Assembly (NCBI RefSeq): GCF_000427335.1
Contig: NZ_ATMR01000199.1
Span: 62,001-126,000, forward strand
Origin: Winogradskyella psychrotolerans RS-3
GTDB lineage: Bacteria > Bacteroidota > Bacteroidia > Flavobacteriales > Flavobacteriaceae
DNA length: 64,000 nt
Reading direction: 5' to 3'
Within the stretch, counting starts at the first letter, position 1. Every line of letters begins with the position of its first letter. A model generated the notes under the pieces. It ran no database searches. It was not told the DNA's origin and saw only the letters and a list, made by a program, of their open reading frames with translations. The translations under genes and the position numbers were made by a program. Positions 55,768 through 63,397 of the stretch are shown in pieces.

Positions 55768-56505
55768 ATGACACCTAATAAAATTCTTAATTTATCTGTA
55801 GATTGTGTTGTTTTTGGATACGACACCAATACAAAATCATTAAATGTGCTACTTATAAAGCGGTATTTAGAATCTGACACCACCAAAGAAGTCTTGGTTG
55901 ATGATTATGTGCTAACAGGGTATCATGTATTCGAAGATGAAACTTTAGACAATGCAGCAACTCGTGTTTTAAAAGAGTTGACAGGATTAACCAATCAGTA
56001 TAAAAAACAGTTTAAGGCCTTTGGAAATCCAGATCGGTTATCAGACGAAAAGGATCTTATCTGGATTCAAAATCAAGAGTTTAACCTTAGGACGATAACC
56101 ATTGCCTATTACTTTTTACTAAAAACAGAAGATGTTGATGTTCAAAATAATAAGTACAAGGCCAAATGGTTTCCGGTTAGGGAATTACCAGAATTAGGAT
56201 TCGATCACCAACAGATTATTGAAGAAGCGCATGACGATTTAAAAACAAAATGTTTAGCTGAACCTATTATATTCGAATTACTTCCAGATAAATTCACGAT
56301 TAATGACGTGCAAGATCTTTACGAATCCATCTTAGGAATAGAGATTGACAACCGTAACTTTAGACGAAAACTGATTAATAAAAAATACATCATTCCTTTA
56401 GATGAAAAACAAGTTGGTGTGTCTAAAAAACCAGCACAGTTATACATGTTTAGTAAAGACATTTATAAAAAGATGTATCATAAAAATTACTTGATTAATA
56501 TTTAA
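55768..56505 (+). CDS. Nudix-type transcriptional regulator (NrtR/AraR-like)
   Basis: A 245-residue protein with a Nudix domain (1-150) and a C-terminal winged helix (DVQDLYESILGIEIDNRNFRRKLINKKYI). The Nudix box is degenerate: YHVFEDETLDNAATRVLKEL lacks the paired acidic residues needed for hydrolysis, as in NrtR-family regulators that only bind nucleotide or sugar ligands. In Bacteroidetes such proteins control sugar use (for example arabinose). It is divergent from the sugar/polyol operon across a 239-base region with an inverted repeat, so it most likely regulates it. Confidence 0.87.
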   Translation: MTPNKILNLSVDCVVFGYDTNTKSLNVLLIKRYLESDTTKEVLVDDYVLTGYHVFEDETLDNAATRVLKELTGLTNQYKKQFKAFGNPDRLSDEKDLIWIQNQEFNLRTITIAYYFLLKTEDVDVQNNKYKAKWFPVRELPELGFDHQQIIEEAHDDLKTKCLAEPIIFELLPDKFTINDVQDLYESILGIEIDNRNFRRKLINKKYIIPLDEKQVGVSKKPAQLYMFSKDIYKKMYHKNYLINI

Positions 56506-56575
56506 TTCGAAAAACACAGCTTAAAGTTTAGTTAAAAAATAACACAATTTTAAGTTTTAGTATTTAAAAACCCTT

Positions 56576-56583
56576 TAGTTTTG
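56576..56583 (+). promoter_or_regulatory. Flavobacterial -7 promoter box
   Basis: TAGTTTTG matches TAnnTTTG and lies 7 bases before the SAM-like leader, placing the leader at the very 5' end of the transcript. Confidence 0.5.
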
Positions 56584-56590
56584 CCCACTT

Positions 56591-56658
56591 AATTATCAAG
56601 AATCTCAAAAAGAGATAGCAACCTGCAGTAACGAGCAAGGTGCTAAATAAGATAAGCC
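56591..56658 (+). ncRNA. Short SAM-I-like riboswitch leader
   Basis: The transcript would read TTATCAAGA, a small hairpin ATCTC-AAAAA-GAGAT, then AGCAACCTGC, GCAAGGTGCTAAA and GATAAG. TTATCAAGA, GCAACC and GGTGCTAA are the core sequences of SAM-I riboswitches as found in flavobacteria, and TTATC (56593-56597) pairs with GATAA (56651-56655) as P1. The P2 arm with its kink-turn and pseudoknot is replaced by a simple 5-bp hairpin and the P4 arm is absent. It precedes an NhaC-family gene; SAM riboswitches are known upstream of NhaC-type methionine transporters. Confidence 0.55.
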
Positions 56659-56741
56659 AAATACTTTGGAAAAAACGTTACACTAATTCCCACGTATTTA
56701 CTTGTTTTCTACTTTTTGTGATTCTGACAAAAAACAGATTC

Positions 56742-58067
56742 ATGTCGTCAATTAAACCTATTACCCCAAGTTTTAAAGCTTTACTTCCATTTTTTGTATT
56801 CATCATTACGTTTTTAAGTGTTGGAATTATTCAAAATGACTTTTACGCCTTACCTGCTCCTATTGCGGTTATTGCAGGAATTCTAGTAGCGTTTCTCATG
56901 TTTAAACAGTCTATCAATTCTAAAATTAGCACACTCTTAGAAGGCTGTGGAGATCCTAAAATACTCACCATGTGTTTAATTTATTTACTAGCAGGTGCAT
57001 TTGCGGCCGTCACAAAAGCCACGGGAAGTGTAGATACCATTGTTCATTTAGGATTAGACCTCATTAATAGCCAATACATTTATTTTGGAGTTTTTATCAT
57101 TGCGGCTTTTTTATCCGTTTCAACAGGAACCTCCGTTGGTGCTATTGTAGCTTTGGCTCCTATAGTGATTGGTTTTGCGGACACTGGTGATTTCTCTTTG
57201 GGTATTTTATGCGGAGCCTTATTAGGTGGTTCTATGTTTGGTGATAATTTATCGGTAATATCGGATACGACCATCGCAGCTACCCAATCTTTAGACTGTA
57301 AAATGAGTGATAAATTTAAAGCCAACATTAAGATTGCCTTACCTGCAGCGCTTGTAACTATTGGAATTCTTATATATCAAGGCTTAAGTCTGCAAACGGA
57401 TGGTACAGAAACCGTCGCCTATTCGTATTCTATATTAAAGATTGCTCCTTATGTTATTGTGATTGTTTTATCTATAATAGGTATTAACGTTTTTACAACT
57501 TTGATGTTAGGAGTTATTTCAGCGGGAATTCTAGGAGTGTTTTATGGAGATTTTTCAATTATTGAATTTACAAGAATCAGCTATACAGGTTTTACCAACA
57601 TGACAGAGATTTTCCTGCTATCTCTATTAACTGGTGGTTTAGCAGCTTTAGTAGCTTACAATGGAGGTATCGAATTTATTTTAGTCAAAATTAAAACCCT
57701 GATTAGAAATCAGAAAACAGCGCAATTCGGCATTGCAGCTTTAGTTTCTACCATTAATACGGCTATTGCAAACAATACGGTTTCTATTATTATTTCAGGA
57801 TCAATAGCTAAATCTATTAATGATGAATATGGGCTGGACAATAAACAAACGGCGTCAATCTTAGATGTGTTTGCCTGTATTACACAAGGCCTTTTACCGT
57901 ATGGCGCGCAAGTCTTAATGATTTTAAGTTTCGCGAATGGTAATATTACGTATGTGGATTTAGTGTCTAATACGTGGTATTTAGTTTTGCTACTGTTGTC
58001 TACTACTCTATTTATCACATTTAGAAACCATCCTAAAAATATAAATGAGGAAAACGCATTAGCTTAA
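56742..58067 (+). CDS. Na+/H+ antiporter NhaC family protein, possible methionine transporter
   Basis: A 441-residue membrane protein with ten or more hydrophobic segments. STGTSVGAIVALAPI, GGSMFGDNLSVISDTTIAA and INTAIANNTVSIIISG are conserved NhaC-superfamily motifs with Asp and Asn/Ser residues in the ion path. The ATG at 56742 starts a normal hydrophilic N-terminus; the frame from the GTG at 56640 was rejected because it overlaps the leader RNA. The SAM-like leader suggests that the substrate is methionine or a related compound rather than sodium alone; this is inference. Confidence 0.85.
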   Translation: MSSIKPITPSFKALLPFFVFIITFLSVGIIQNDFYALPAPIAVIAGILVAFLMFKQSINSKISTLLEGCGDPKILTMCLIYLLAGAFAAVTKATGSVDTIVHLGLDLINSQYIYFGVFIIAAFLSVSTGTSVGAIVALAPIVIGFADTGDFSLGILCGALLGGSMFGDNLSVISDTTIAATQSLDCKMSDKFKANIKIALPAALVTIGILIYQGLSLQTDGTETVAYSYSILKIAPYVIVIVLSIIGINVFTTLMLGVISAGILGVFYGDFSIIEFTRISYTGFTNMTEIFLLSLLTGGLAALVAYNGGIEFILVKIKTLIRNQKTAQFGIAALVSTINTAIANNTVSIIISGSIAKSINDEYGLDNKQTASILDVFACITQGLLPYGAQVLMILSFANGNITYVDLVSNTWYLVLLLLSTTLFITFRNHPKNINEENALA

Positions 58068-58142
58068 CCAAAAATCAAACTTCAGATTAGAATTTTATTA
58101 GACTCATTTAAAGTCTAAGCTTAAACCTTTGTTAAAAAAAGA

Positions 58143-58154
58143 ATGAACGTTCAT
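58143..58154 (+). promoter_or_regulatory. TetR-type operator palindrome
   Basis: ATGAACGTTCAT is a perfect 12-bp palindrome just upstream of the promoter box and 35 bases before the TetR gene. This AATGAAC/GTTCATT form is common for autoregulating TetR proteins. Confidence 0.6.
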
Positions 58155-58162
58155 TTTTACTG

Positions 58163-58170
58163 TATATTTG
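58163..58170 (+). promoter_or_regulatory. Flavobacterial -7 promoter box
   Basis: TATATTTG matches TAnnTTTG exactly, 18 bases before the TetR gene ATG and 8 bases after the palindrome, so a bound repressor would block it. Confidence 0.6.
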
Positions 58171-58188
58171 CATCAGAATTAAAACACA

Positions 58189-58773
58189 ATGGCAAAACTT
58201 CAAAAAAGTATAGATAAACGTAATGCACTCGTTAAGGCAACCATAGAGTTGGTTAACAACAATGGGTTCCATGCGACTCCTATGAGTAAGATTGCTAAAA
58301 TGGCTAATGTGTCACCAGCCACGATTTACTTATACTTCGAAAATAAACAAGATTTAGTAAATCAAACATATATAGATGTTAAGGCCGAATACACCAATTA
58401 TGCATTTGCCGATTTTGATCCTAACATGCCTATTGAAGAAGGCTTTGAAATGATTTGGAAACGTATCGCTGATTTTAAACTGAACGAATGCGAGCATGCT
58501 ATGTTTTTAGCACAGTGTGATAATACTCCAATGATAGACGAGGAAAGTAGACAAGAAGGCATTAAGCACTTGCAACCCCTACTCGATCTTTGGGAACGTG
58601 GTAAAAAAGAAGGCGTTATAAAACCGCTTTCGGATTATATATTATATGCTTACGCTATCAACCCTTTATCTTTTTTAATGATGACTCAAAAACGAGGTTC
58701 ATTTACCTTAGATAAAGCACATTTAGAAGAGGCTTATCAATCTGCTTGGAGCAGTATAAAAATGTGTAAATAA
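58189..58773 (+). CDS. TetR/AcrR family transcriptional regulator
   Basis: A 194-residue regulator with the TetR helix-turn-helix: GFHATPMSKIAKMANVSPATIYLYFENKQDLV. The C-terminal ligand domain is helical. It is the first gene of a detoxification operon and is preceded by a palindrome, so it probably represses its own operon and is released by an electrophile or aldehyde. Confidence 0.92.
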   Translation: MAKLQKSIDKRNALVKATIELVNNNGFHATPMSKIAKMANVSPATIYLYFENKQDLVNQTYIDVKAEYTNYAFADFDPNMPIEEGFEMIWKRIADFKLNECEHAMFLAQCDNTPMIDEESRQEGIKHLQPLLDLWERGKKEGVIKPLSDYILYAYAINPLSFLMMTQKRGSFTLDKAHLEEAYQSAWSSIKMCK

Positions 58774-58774
58774 G

Positions 58775-59440
58775 ATGAAAAAAACTGCAATCATTTTAGG
58801 GGCTTCAGGATTAACAGGATCTCATGTTCTTCAAAAATTAATTGAAGACGACCGTTACGATACTATTAAATCGTTTTCACGCTCTAAAATTGAAGGTTTA
58901 CCAAAAAAAGTCAAACAGTTTATTGGTGATCTATTAGAGTTCAACAAATTTAAAAATGACTTTACCGCAGACGAGGTGTATTGTTGTATTGGTACCACGG
59001 CGAAAAAGACACCAGACAAAACACTTTATAAGAAAATAGATTTCGGAATTCCGGTTGCGGCTGCAAAGCTTTCAAAAGAAAATAACATCCCTACATTTTT
59101 GGTTATCTCAGCAATGGGAGGGAATAAAAATAGTACTGTGTTTTACAATAAGACAAAAGGAGAAATGGAACACAACGTCTTAAAGCAGCAGCTTAAAAAG
59201 ACATTTATTCTTAGACCGTCTTTAATTGGAGGTGATAGACAAGAATCTAGACTATTAGAAAAAATAGGATTGGTGATTTTTAAAGTCATTCAGCCCTTAT
59301 TCATCGGTAAATTAAAGAAATATAAAATAGTGAATGCCGAAACTATAGCGCAAGCTATGATACACTTGGCAAATAGAAACCATTATGCTGATGTGATTAT
59401 AACGTCAGATGATATTAATAAATTAGGAAACAACGCTTAA
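58775..59440 (+). CDS. NAD(P)H-binding epimerase-like protein (HTATIP2/CC3 type)
   Basis: A 221-residue Rossmann-fold protein with the N-terminal nucleotide motif ILGASGLTGSHVLQKL and the family segments DEVYCCIGTTAKKTPDK, FLVISAMGGN and FYNKTKGEMEHNV with a Tyr/Lys pair. This is the atypical SDR group around HTATIP2 and bacterial YwnB-like proteins. It likely binds NADPH; the reaction is unknown. The start ATG follows the TetR stop by one base, so it is translationally coupled. Confidence 0.88.
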   Translation: MKKTAIILGASGLTGSHVLQKLIEDDRYDTIKSFSRSKIEGLPKKVKQFIGDLLEFNKFKNDFTADEVYCCIGTTAKKTPDKTLYKKIDFGIPVAAAKLSKENNIPTFLVISAMGGNKNSTVFYNKTKGEMEHNVLKQQLKKTFILRPSLIGGDRQESRLLEKIGLVIFKVIQPLFIGKLKKYKIVNAETIAQAMIHLANRNHYADVIITSDDINKLGNNA

Positions 59441-59456
59441 AAAAGAAATTATAAAT

Positions 59457-60089
59457 ATGGAATTATTAGATAAATTAAATTGGAGATATGCCGCTAAAGC
59501 AATGAATGGAAACGTGGTACCAGAAGAAAAAATACAACGCATTTTAGAAGCAGCACGTTTGGCGCCGACATCAAGTGGTTTACAGCCTTTTGAAATTATG
59601 GTGATTACAAATCAAGATATAAAAGAAAAGATTAAACCTGTAGCATGGAACCAGTCGGTAATTACAGACTGCTCTCACCTACTCGTTTTTGCAGCTTGGG
59701 ATACCTACACGGCAGATAGAATTAATTATATGTTCGATTTAACTAATGAGATTCGTGGTTTTAAAAACGAAGGTTGGGAAAACTATCGCCAAATGCTATT
59801 AAGTTCATATCCTCAAAAAGATGCGGAAGAAAACTTTAACCATGCCGCTAAGCAAGCGTATATCGCATTTTCACAAGCGATAACTGCTGCGGCTTTTGAA
59901 GGTGTAGATACCACTCCACTCGAAGGTTTTGATCCGGCTGCAGTTGATGAAATTTTAGGACTTAGAGAAAAAGGATTACGTAGTGCCGTATTATTACCTG
60001 TTGGCTACAGAAAAGAAAATGAAGATTGGTTAGTAGATCTTGTTAAAGTGAGAAAACCAATGGAAGATTTAGTAACAGTAATTAACTAA
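59457..60089 (+). CDS. NAD(P)H-dependent oxidoreductase, nitroreductase family
   Basis: A 210-residue FMN protein. NWRYAAKAMNG and ARLAPTSSGLQPFEIMVI are the FMN-binding N-terminus; AAFEGVDTTPLEGFDPAAVDEIL and GLRSAVLLPVGYR complete the NfsB-like pattern. It reduces nitro compounds, quinones or enals with NAD(P)H. A paralogue of the gene at 41703-42362, it lies 16 bases after the preceding gene in the TetR operon. Confidence 0.9.
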   Translation: MELLDKLNWRYAAKAMNGNVVPEEKIQRILEAARLAPTSSGLQPFEIMVITNQDIKEKIKPVAWNQSVITDCSHLLVFAAWDTYTADRINYMFDLTNEIRGFKNEGWENYRQMLLSSYPQKDAEENFNHAAKQAYIAFSQAITAAAFEGVDTTPLEGFDPAAVDEILGLREKGLRSAVLLPVGYRKENEDWLVDLVKVRKPMEDLVTVIN

Positions 60090-60102
60090 AAAACAAAGAA
60101 TC

Positions 60103-61101
60103 ATGACAAAGACAATTTTATTAAAAAATAGACCTGAAGGAAAACCTTCAATATCAGATTTCGAATTTAAAACAGAGGAATCTGAAAACACAGTAAACCA
60201 AGGAGAATTACTATTAGAAACTAAATACGTTTCTGTAGATCCTTATTTACGAGGACGAATGAGCGATGCTAAATCATATGTGCCACCATTTCAACTTGAT
60301 AAGCCAATTCAGTCTGGCGTAATTGCTGAAGTACTAGAATCTAAGAACGACAAGTTTAAGGCTGGCGATTTTGTCTCTGGCATGCTTAATTGGCAAACAA
60401 AACAAGTCTCTAAAGCTGAAGGCTTAACTAAAGTTGATCCGTCTAAAGCACCATTATCTGCTTATTTAGGGATTTTAGGCATGACAGGTTTAACAGCTTA
60501 CACAGGATTAACTGAAATTGGAAAACCTAAAGCAGGCGAAACATTAGTCGTTTCTGGTGCAGCTGGTGCCGTTGGATCTGTTGTAGGACAAATTGGAAAA
60601 ATCCTAGGCCTGAAAGTAATTGGTATCGCCGGAACAGATGAAAAAATAGAAATGCTAAAAAGCAAATTCGGTTTTGACGCTGGTATCAATTATAAGACCA
60701 CAAAAGACATGAAAGCTGCCATTGCAGAAGCAGCACCAAATGGTGTAGATATCTATTTTGATAATGTAGGTGGACCAATTTCAGATGCCGTATTAGTTAA
60801 TATTAATAGACTCGCACGAATCATTGTTTGTGGAGCCATTTCGGTTTATAACAATACAGAGGCACCAAAAAGCTTGAGCGTTCAACCGTTCTTAGTAAAA
60901 AACAGTGCGTTAATGCAAGGGTTTATTGTCTCTAATTATACGGACAAATTCCCAGAAGCTATGAAGCAATTATCAACATGGTTAGCAGAAGACAAACTGA
61001 CCTATTCAGAAACCATAGTTAAAGGTTTTGATAACATTCCGAGTGCTTTTATCGATTTATTTGAAGGTAAAAACAAAGGGAAAATGGTAGTTGAATTATA
61101 A
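60103..61101 (+). CDS. NADP-dependent oxidoreductase, leukotriene B4 dehydrogenase-like
   Basis: A 332-residue medium-chain reductase without zinc ligands. KYVSVDPYLRGRMSD, GMTGLTAYTGL and VSGAAGAVGSVVGQIGKILG are the hallmarks of the alkenal/prostaglandin reductase (PTGR, CurA) group that reduces the double bond of reactive enals and enones with NADPH. It fits the detoxification role of this operon. It starts 13 bases after the nitroreductase stop. Confidence 0.92.
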   Translation: MTKTILLKNRPEGKPSISDFEFKTEESENTVNQGELLLETKYVSVDPYLRGRMSDAKSYVPPFQLDKPIQSGVIAEVLESKNDKFKAGDFVSGMLNWQTKQVSKAEGLTKVDPSKAPLSAYLGILGMTGLTAYTGLTEIGKPKAGETLVVSGAAGAVGSVVGQIGKILGLKVIGIAGTDEKIEMLKSKFGFDAGINYKTTKDMKAAIAEAAPNGVDIYFDNVGGPISDAVLVNINRLARIIVCGAISVYNNTEAPKSLSVQPFLVKNSALMQGFIVSNYTDKFPEAMKQLSTWLAEDKLTYSETIVKGFDNIPSAFIDLFEGKNKGKMVVEL

Positions 61102-61122
61102 ATAAGATAAAAAGAAAAAAAG

Positions 61123-62283
61123 ATGAATAATTTCGAATTTAAAAACCCTACCAAAATAATTTTTGGAAAGGACACGATAGAAAAACTAGAAAACGAAATC
61201 CCTAAAGACGCCAAAGTATTATTGCTTTATGGTGGAGGAAGTATCAAGAAAAACGGTATTTACGATCAGGTTAAAACAGCCTTATCTAAAGTAGATGTTG
61301 TTGAGTTTGGAGGTATTCCTGCAAATCCGGAATACGCTAAGTTAATGGAAGCATTAAAAGTGATAAAAGACGAAAACATTACATACTTATTAGCCGTTGG
61401 TGGTGGATCTGTAATTGATGGGACTAAGTTTTTATCAGCAGCTGCGGTTTATGATGGTGAGACTCCTTGGGATATTTTAACCCAAAATATTAGAACTGAA
61501 AAAGGAATGCCTTTCGGAACCGTTTTAACGCTTCCTGCTACAGGATCTGAAATGAATTCTGGTGCAGTAGTTACAAGAGCTGAAACCCAAGAGAAATTAG
61601 CGATGGGCGGACCTGGTTTATTTCCTGAGTTCTCTATATTAGATCCCCAAGTGATCACCTCTATTCCAGAACGTCAATTGGCAAATGGTTTAACAGATGC
61701 GTTTACGCATGTTTTAGAACAATACATGACGTATCCTGTTGGTGCCTTATTACAAGATCGTTTCGCGGAGAGTATTTTACAAACCTTAATTGAAGTGGCA
61801 CCAATAGTGATGAAAGATCCAACAGATTATAAAGCCGCTTCTAACTTTATGTGGAGTTGTACTATGGCTTTAAATGGATTAATCCAAAAAGGAGTACCTT
61901 CAGACTGGGCTGTTCATGCGATGGGACACGAGTTAACGGCGTTGTTTGGCATTGACCACGCCCGTACTTTAGCGGTAATTGCACCAAGCCATTACAAGTT
62001 TAATTTTGAAGCGAAGAAAGAAAAATTAGCACAATACGCCGAGCGCGTTTGGAATATTACCGAAGGTAGCACAGACGATAAAGCTTATGCTGCGATTGAA
62101 AAAACAACAGCTTTCTTTCATCAGTTAGGTATCGATACTAAGTTATCCGATTACACTAAAGATTATGAAGGTACGGCTGAAAAAATAGCAAAACGCTTTA
62201 CTGATCGTGGATGGTTGGGATTAGGTGAACACCAATCGCTTTCACCAGATAAGGTAGAGAAAATTGTAAAAATGGCTTACTAA
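61123..62283 (+). CDS. Iron-containing alcohol dehydrogenase, YqhD-like
   Basis: A 386-residue group III alcohol dehydrogenase. GGGSVIDGTKF binds NADP, and the metal ligands are visible in DAFTHVLEQY, AVHAMGHELTALFGIDHA and further His residues, as in YqhD/BudA-type NADPH-dependent aldehyde reductases. The NFEFKNPTKIIFGKD start is typical. It reduces a broad range of toxic aldehydes to alcohols and so complements the enal reductase upstream. Confidence 0.93.
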   Translation: MNNFEFKNPTKIIFGKDTIEKLENEIPKDAKVLLLYGGGSIKKNGIYDQVKTALSKVDVVEFGGIPANPEYAKLMEALKVIKDENITYLLAVGGGSVIDGTKFLSAAAVYDGETPWDILTQNIRTEKGMPFGTVLTLPATGSEMNSGAVVTRAETQEKLAMGGPGLFPEFSILDPQVITSIPERQLANGLTDAFTHVLEQYMTYPVGALLQDRFAESILQTLIEVAPIVMKDPTDYKAASNFMWSCTMALNGLIQKGVPSDWAVHAMGHELTALFGIDHARTLAVIAPSHYKFNFEAKKEKLAQYAERVWNITEGSTDDKAYAAIEKTTAFFHQLGIDTKLSDYTKDYEGTAEKIAKRFTDRGWLGLGEHQSLSPDKVEKIVKMAY

Positions 62284-62295
62284 TTTTAACTAAAT

Positions 62296-62364
62296 GTCAG
62301 TTTGAGTGTCCCGACGTTTACGTCGAGATGTTTCGAGAACAATTTTTCCAACACTCAAACTGAC
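62296..62364. repeat. Dispersed palindromic repeat, complete symmetric copy
   Basis: GTCAGTTTGAGTGT and ACACTCAAACTGAC form a perfect 14-bp inverted repeat enclosing CGACG/CGTCG. It belongs to the family found near 12.6, 13.5 and 39.8 kb, with both arms carrying the T-for-C change. It lies between the last two genes of the TetR operon and may weaken or end transcription there. Confidence 0.85.
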
Positions 62365-62381
62365 ATTAGATTTTATAAAAA

Positions 62382-63179
62382 ATGAAAACACTACAAACTA
62401 TAGTAGTTATTTTAACATTAATTACAGCGTCTAGTTGTAAAGAAAATACAGCTTCTGAAACCGTTTCAGAAGGACAAAAAGAATTAAAAACAGAAAAGAA
62501 CATGAAGGTATTATTCGTATTAACATCTCACGATAAATTAGGAGATACAGGAAAGAAAACAGGATTTTGGGTTGAAGAATTCGCAAGTCCATATTACACG
62601 TTATTAGATAAAGGAGCAACCATTACAATCGCGACACCAAAAGGTGGAGCTGCACCAGTAGATCCAAGTAGTGATTCGCCAGATGCGGCAACTGAAGCTA
62701 CTGACCGTTATAACAAGGATGCTGATGCAAAAGATAAAATTGCAAATACGAAAGTATTAGCAGATATGAATCCAGATGATTTTGATGCTGTATTTTATCC
62801 AGGTGGTCACGGTCCTTTATGGGATTTAACTAATGATGCAAATTCAGTAGCATTAATTGAAAAATTCGATCGCCAAAATAAACCTATCGCTTTTGTTTGT
62901 CATGCACCAGCAGTTTTAAAAGACGTTAAAAATGAAGACGGAACAGCCTTAGTAAAAGGAAAAAAAGTGACTGGATTTTCTAATTTAGAAGAAGCAGCAG
63001 TTGGTTTAACCGAAGTTGTACCATTGTTACTTGAAGATATGTTGATTGAAAATGGAGCGTTCTACTCTAATGGAGATAAATGGGCGCCATATGCTGTACA
63101 AGATGGCAATCTTATTACAGGTCAAAATCCGGCATCATCAGAATTAGTAGCTGAAAAGTTATTAGAAACATTGAAATAA
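62382..63179 (+). CDS. Type 1 glutamine amidotransferase-like (DJ-1/PfpI, Hsp31-type) lipoprotein
   Basis: A 265-residue exported protein with a lipoprotein signal (MKTLQTIVVILTLITASSC). The DJ-1/PfpI domain shows FDAVFYPGGHGPLWDL and AFVCHAPAVLKDV, where the nucleophilic Cys sits in the VCHAP elbow, and VEEFASPYYTL. This is the Hsp31/glyoxalase III-like branch, which converts methylglyoxal-type aldehydes. Its export to the envelope is unusual for Hsp31-like proteins but common in Bacteroidota. It ends the detoxification run and is followed by a terminator. Confidence 0.9.
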   Translation: MKTLQTIVVILTLITASSCKENTASETVSEGQKELKTEKNMKVLFVLTSHDKLGDTGKKTGFWVEEFASPYYTLLDKGATITIATPKGGAAPVDPSSDSPDAATEATDRYNKDADAKDKIANTKVLADMNPDDFDAVFYPGGHGPLWDLTNDANSVALIEKFDRQNKPIAFVCHAPAVLKDVKNEDGTALVKGKKVTGFSNLEEAAVGLTEVVPLLLEDMLIENGAFYSNGDKWAPYAVQDGNLITGQNPASSELVAEKLLETLK

Positions 63180-63202
63180 TTACCCTAGTTGATTAATAGC
63201 GG

Positions 63203-63237
63203 AAAGCCTGTATAACGTAATGTTTGCAGGCTTTTTT
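63203..63237 (+). terminator. Rho-independent terminator
   Basis: AAAGCCTG / CAGGCTTT stem with a 16-base loop followed by a T run, 24 bases after the DJ-1-like gene stop. Confidence 0.85.
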
Positions 63238-63347
63238 ATTTGTTTGCATAAGTCTGTTTGTCTGTTGAATTGAGATTCAGAGTCTTAAGCATCTCAGAAG
63301 CTTTCTATTTCTATGCGATATTAATGACCTACACCACCAAACATTTG

Positions 63348-63355
63348 TATTTTTG
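63348..63355 (+). promoter_or_regulatory. Flavobacterial -7 promoter box
   Basis: TATTTTTG matches TAnnTTTG, 42 bases before the thiE start. Confidence 0.45.
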
Positions 63356-63397
63356 CGCCGCATTTAAAGAGAAGGCCTAATATTAAGACACCACAAC

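Noticed and set aside
56640-56741. GTG start 34 codons upstream for the NhaC gene
   Set aside because: It lies inside the SAM-like leader RNA and adds an unconserved segment before a normal NhaC N-terminus.
63241-63397. TPP riboswitch upstream of thiE
   Set aside because: The conserved CTGAGA and thi-box segments were not found in this spacer.
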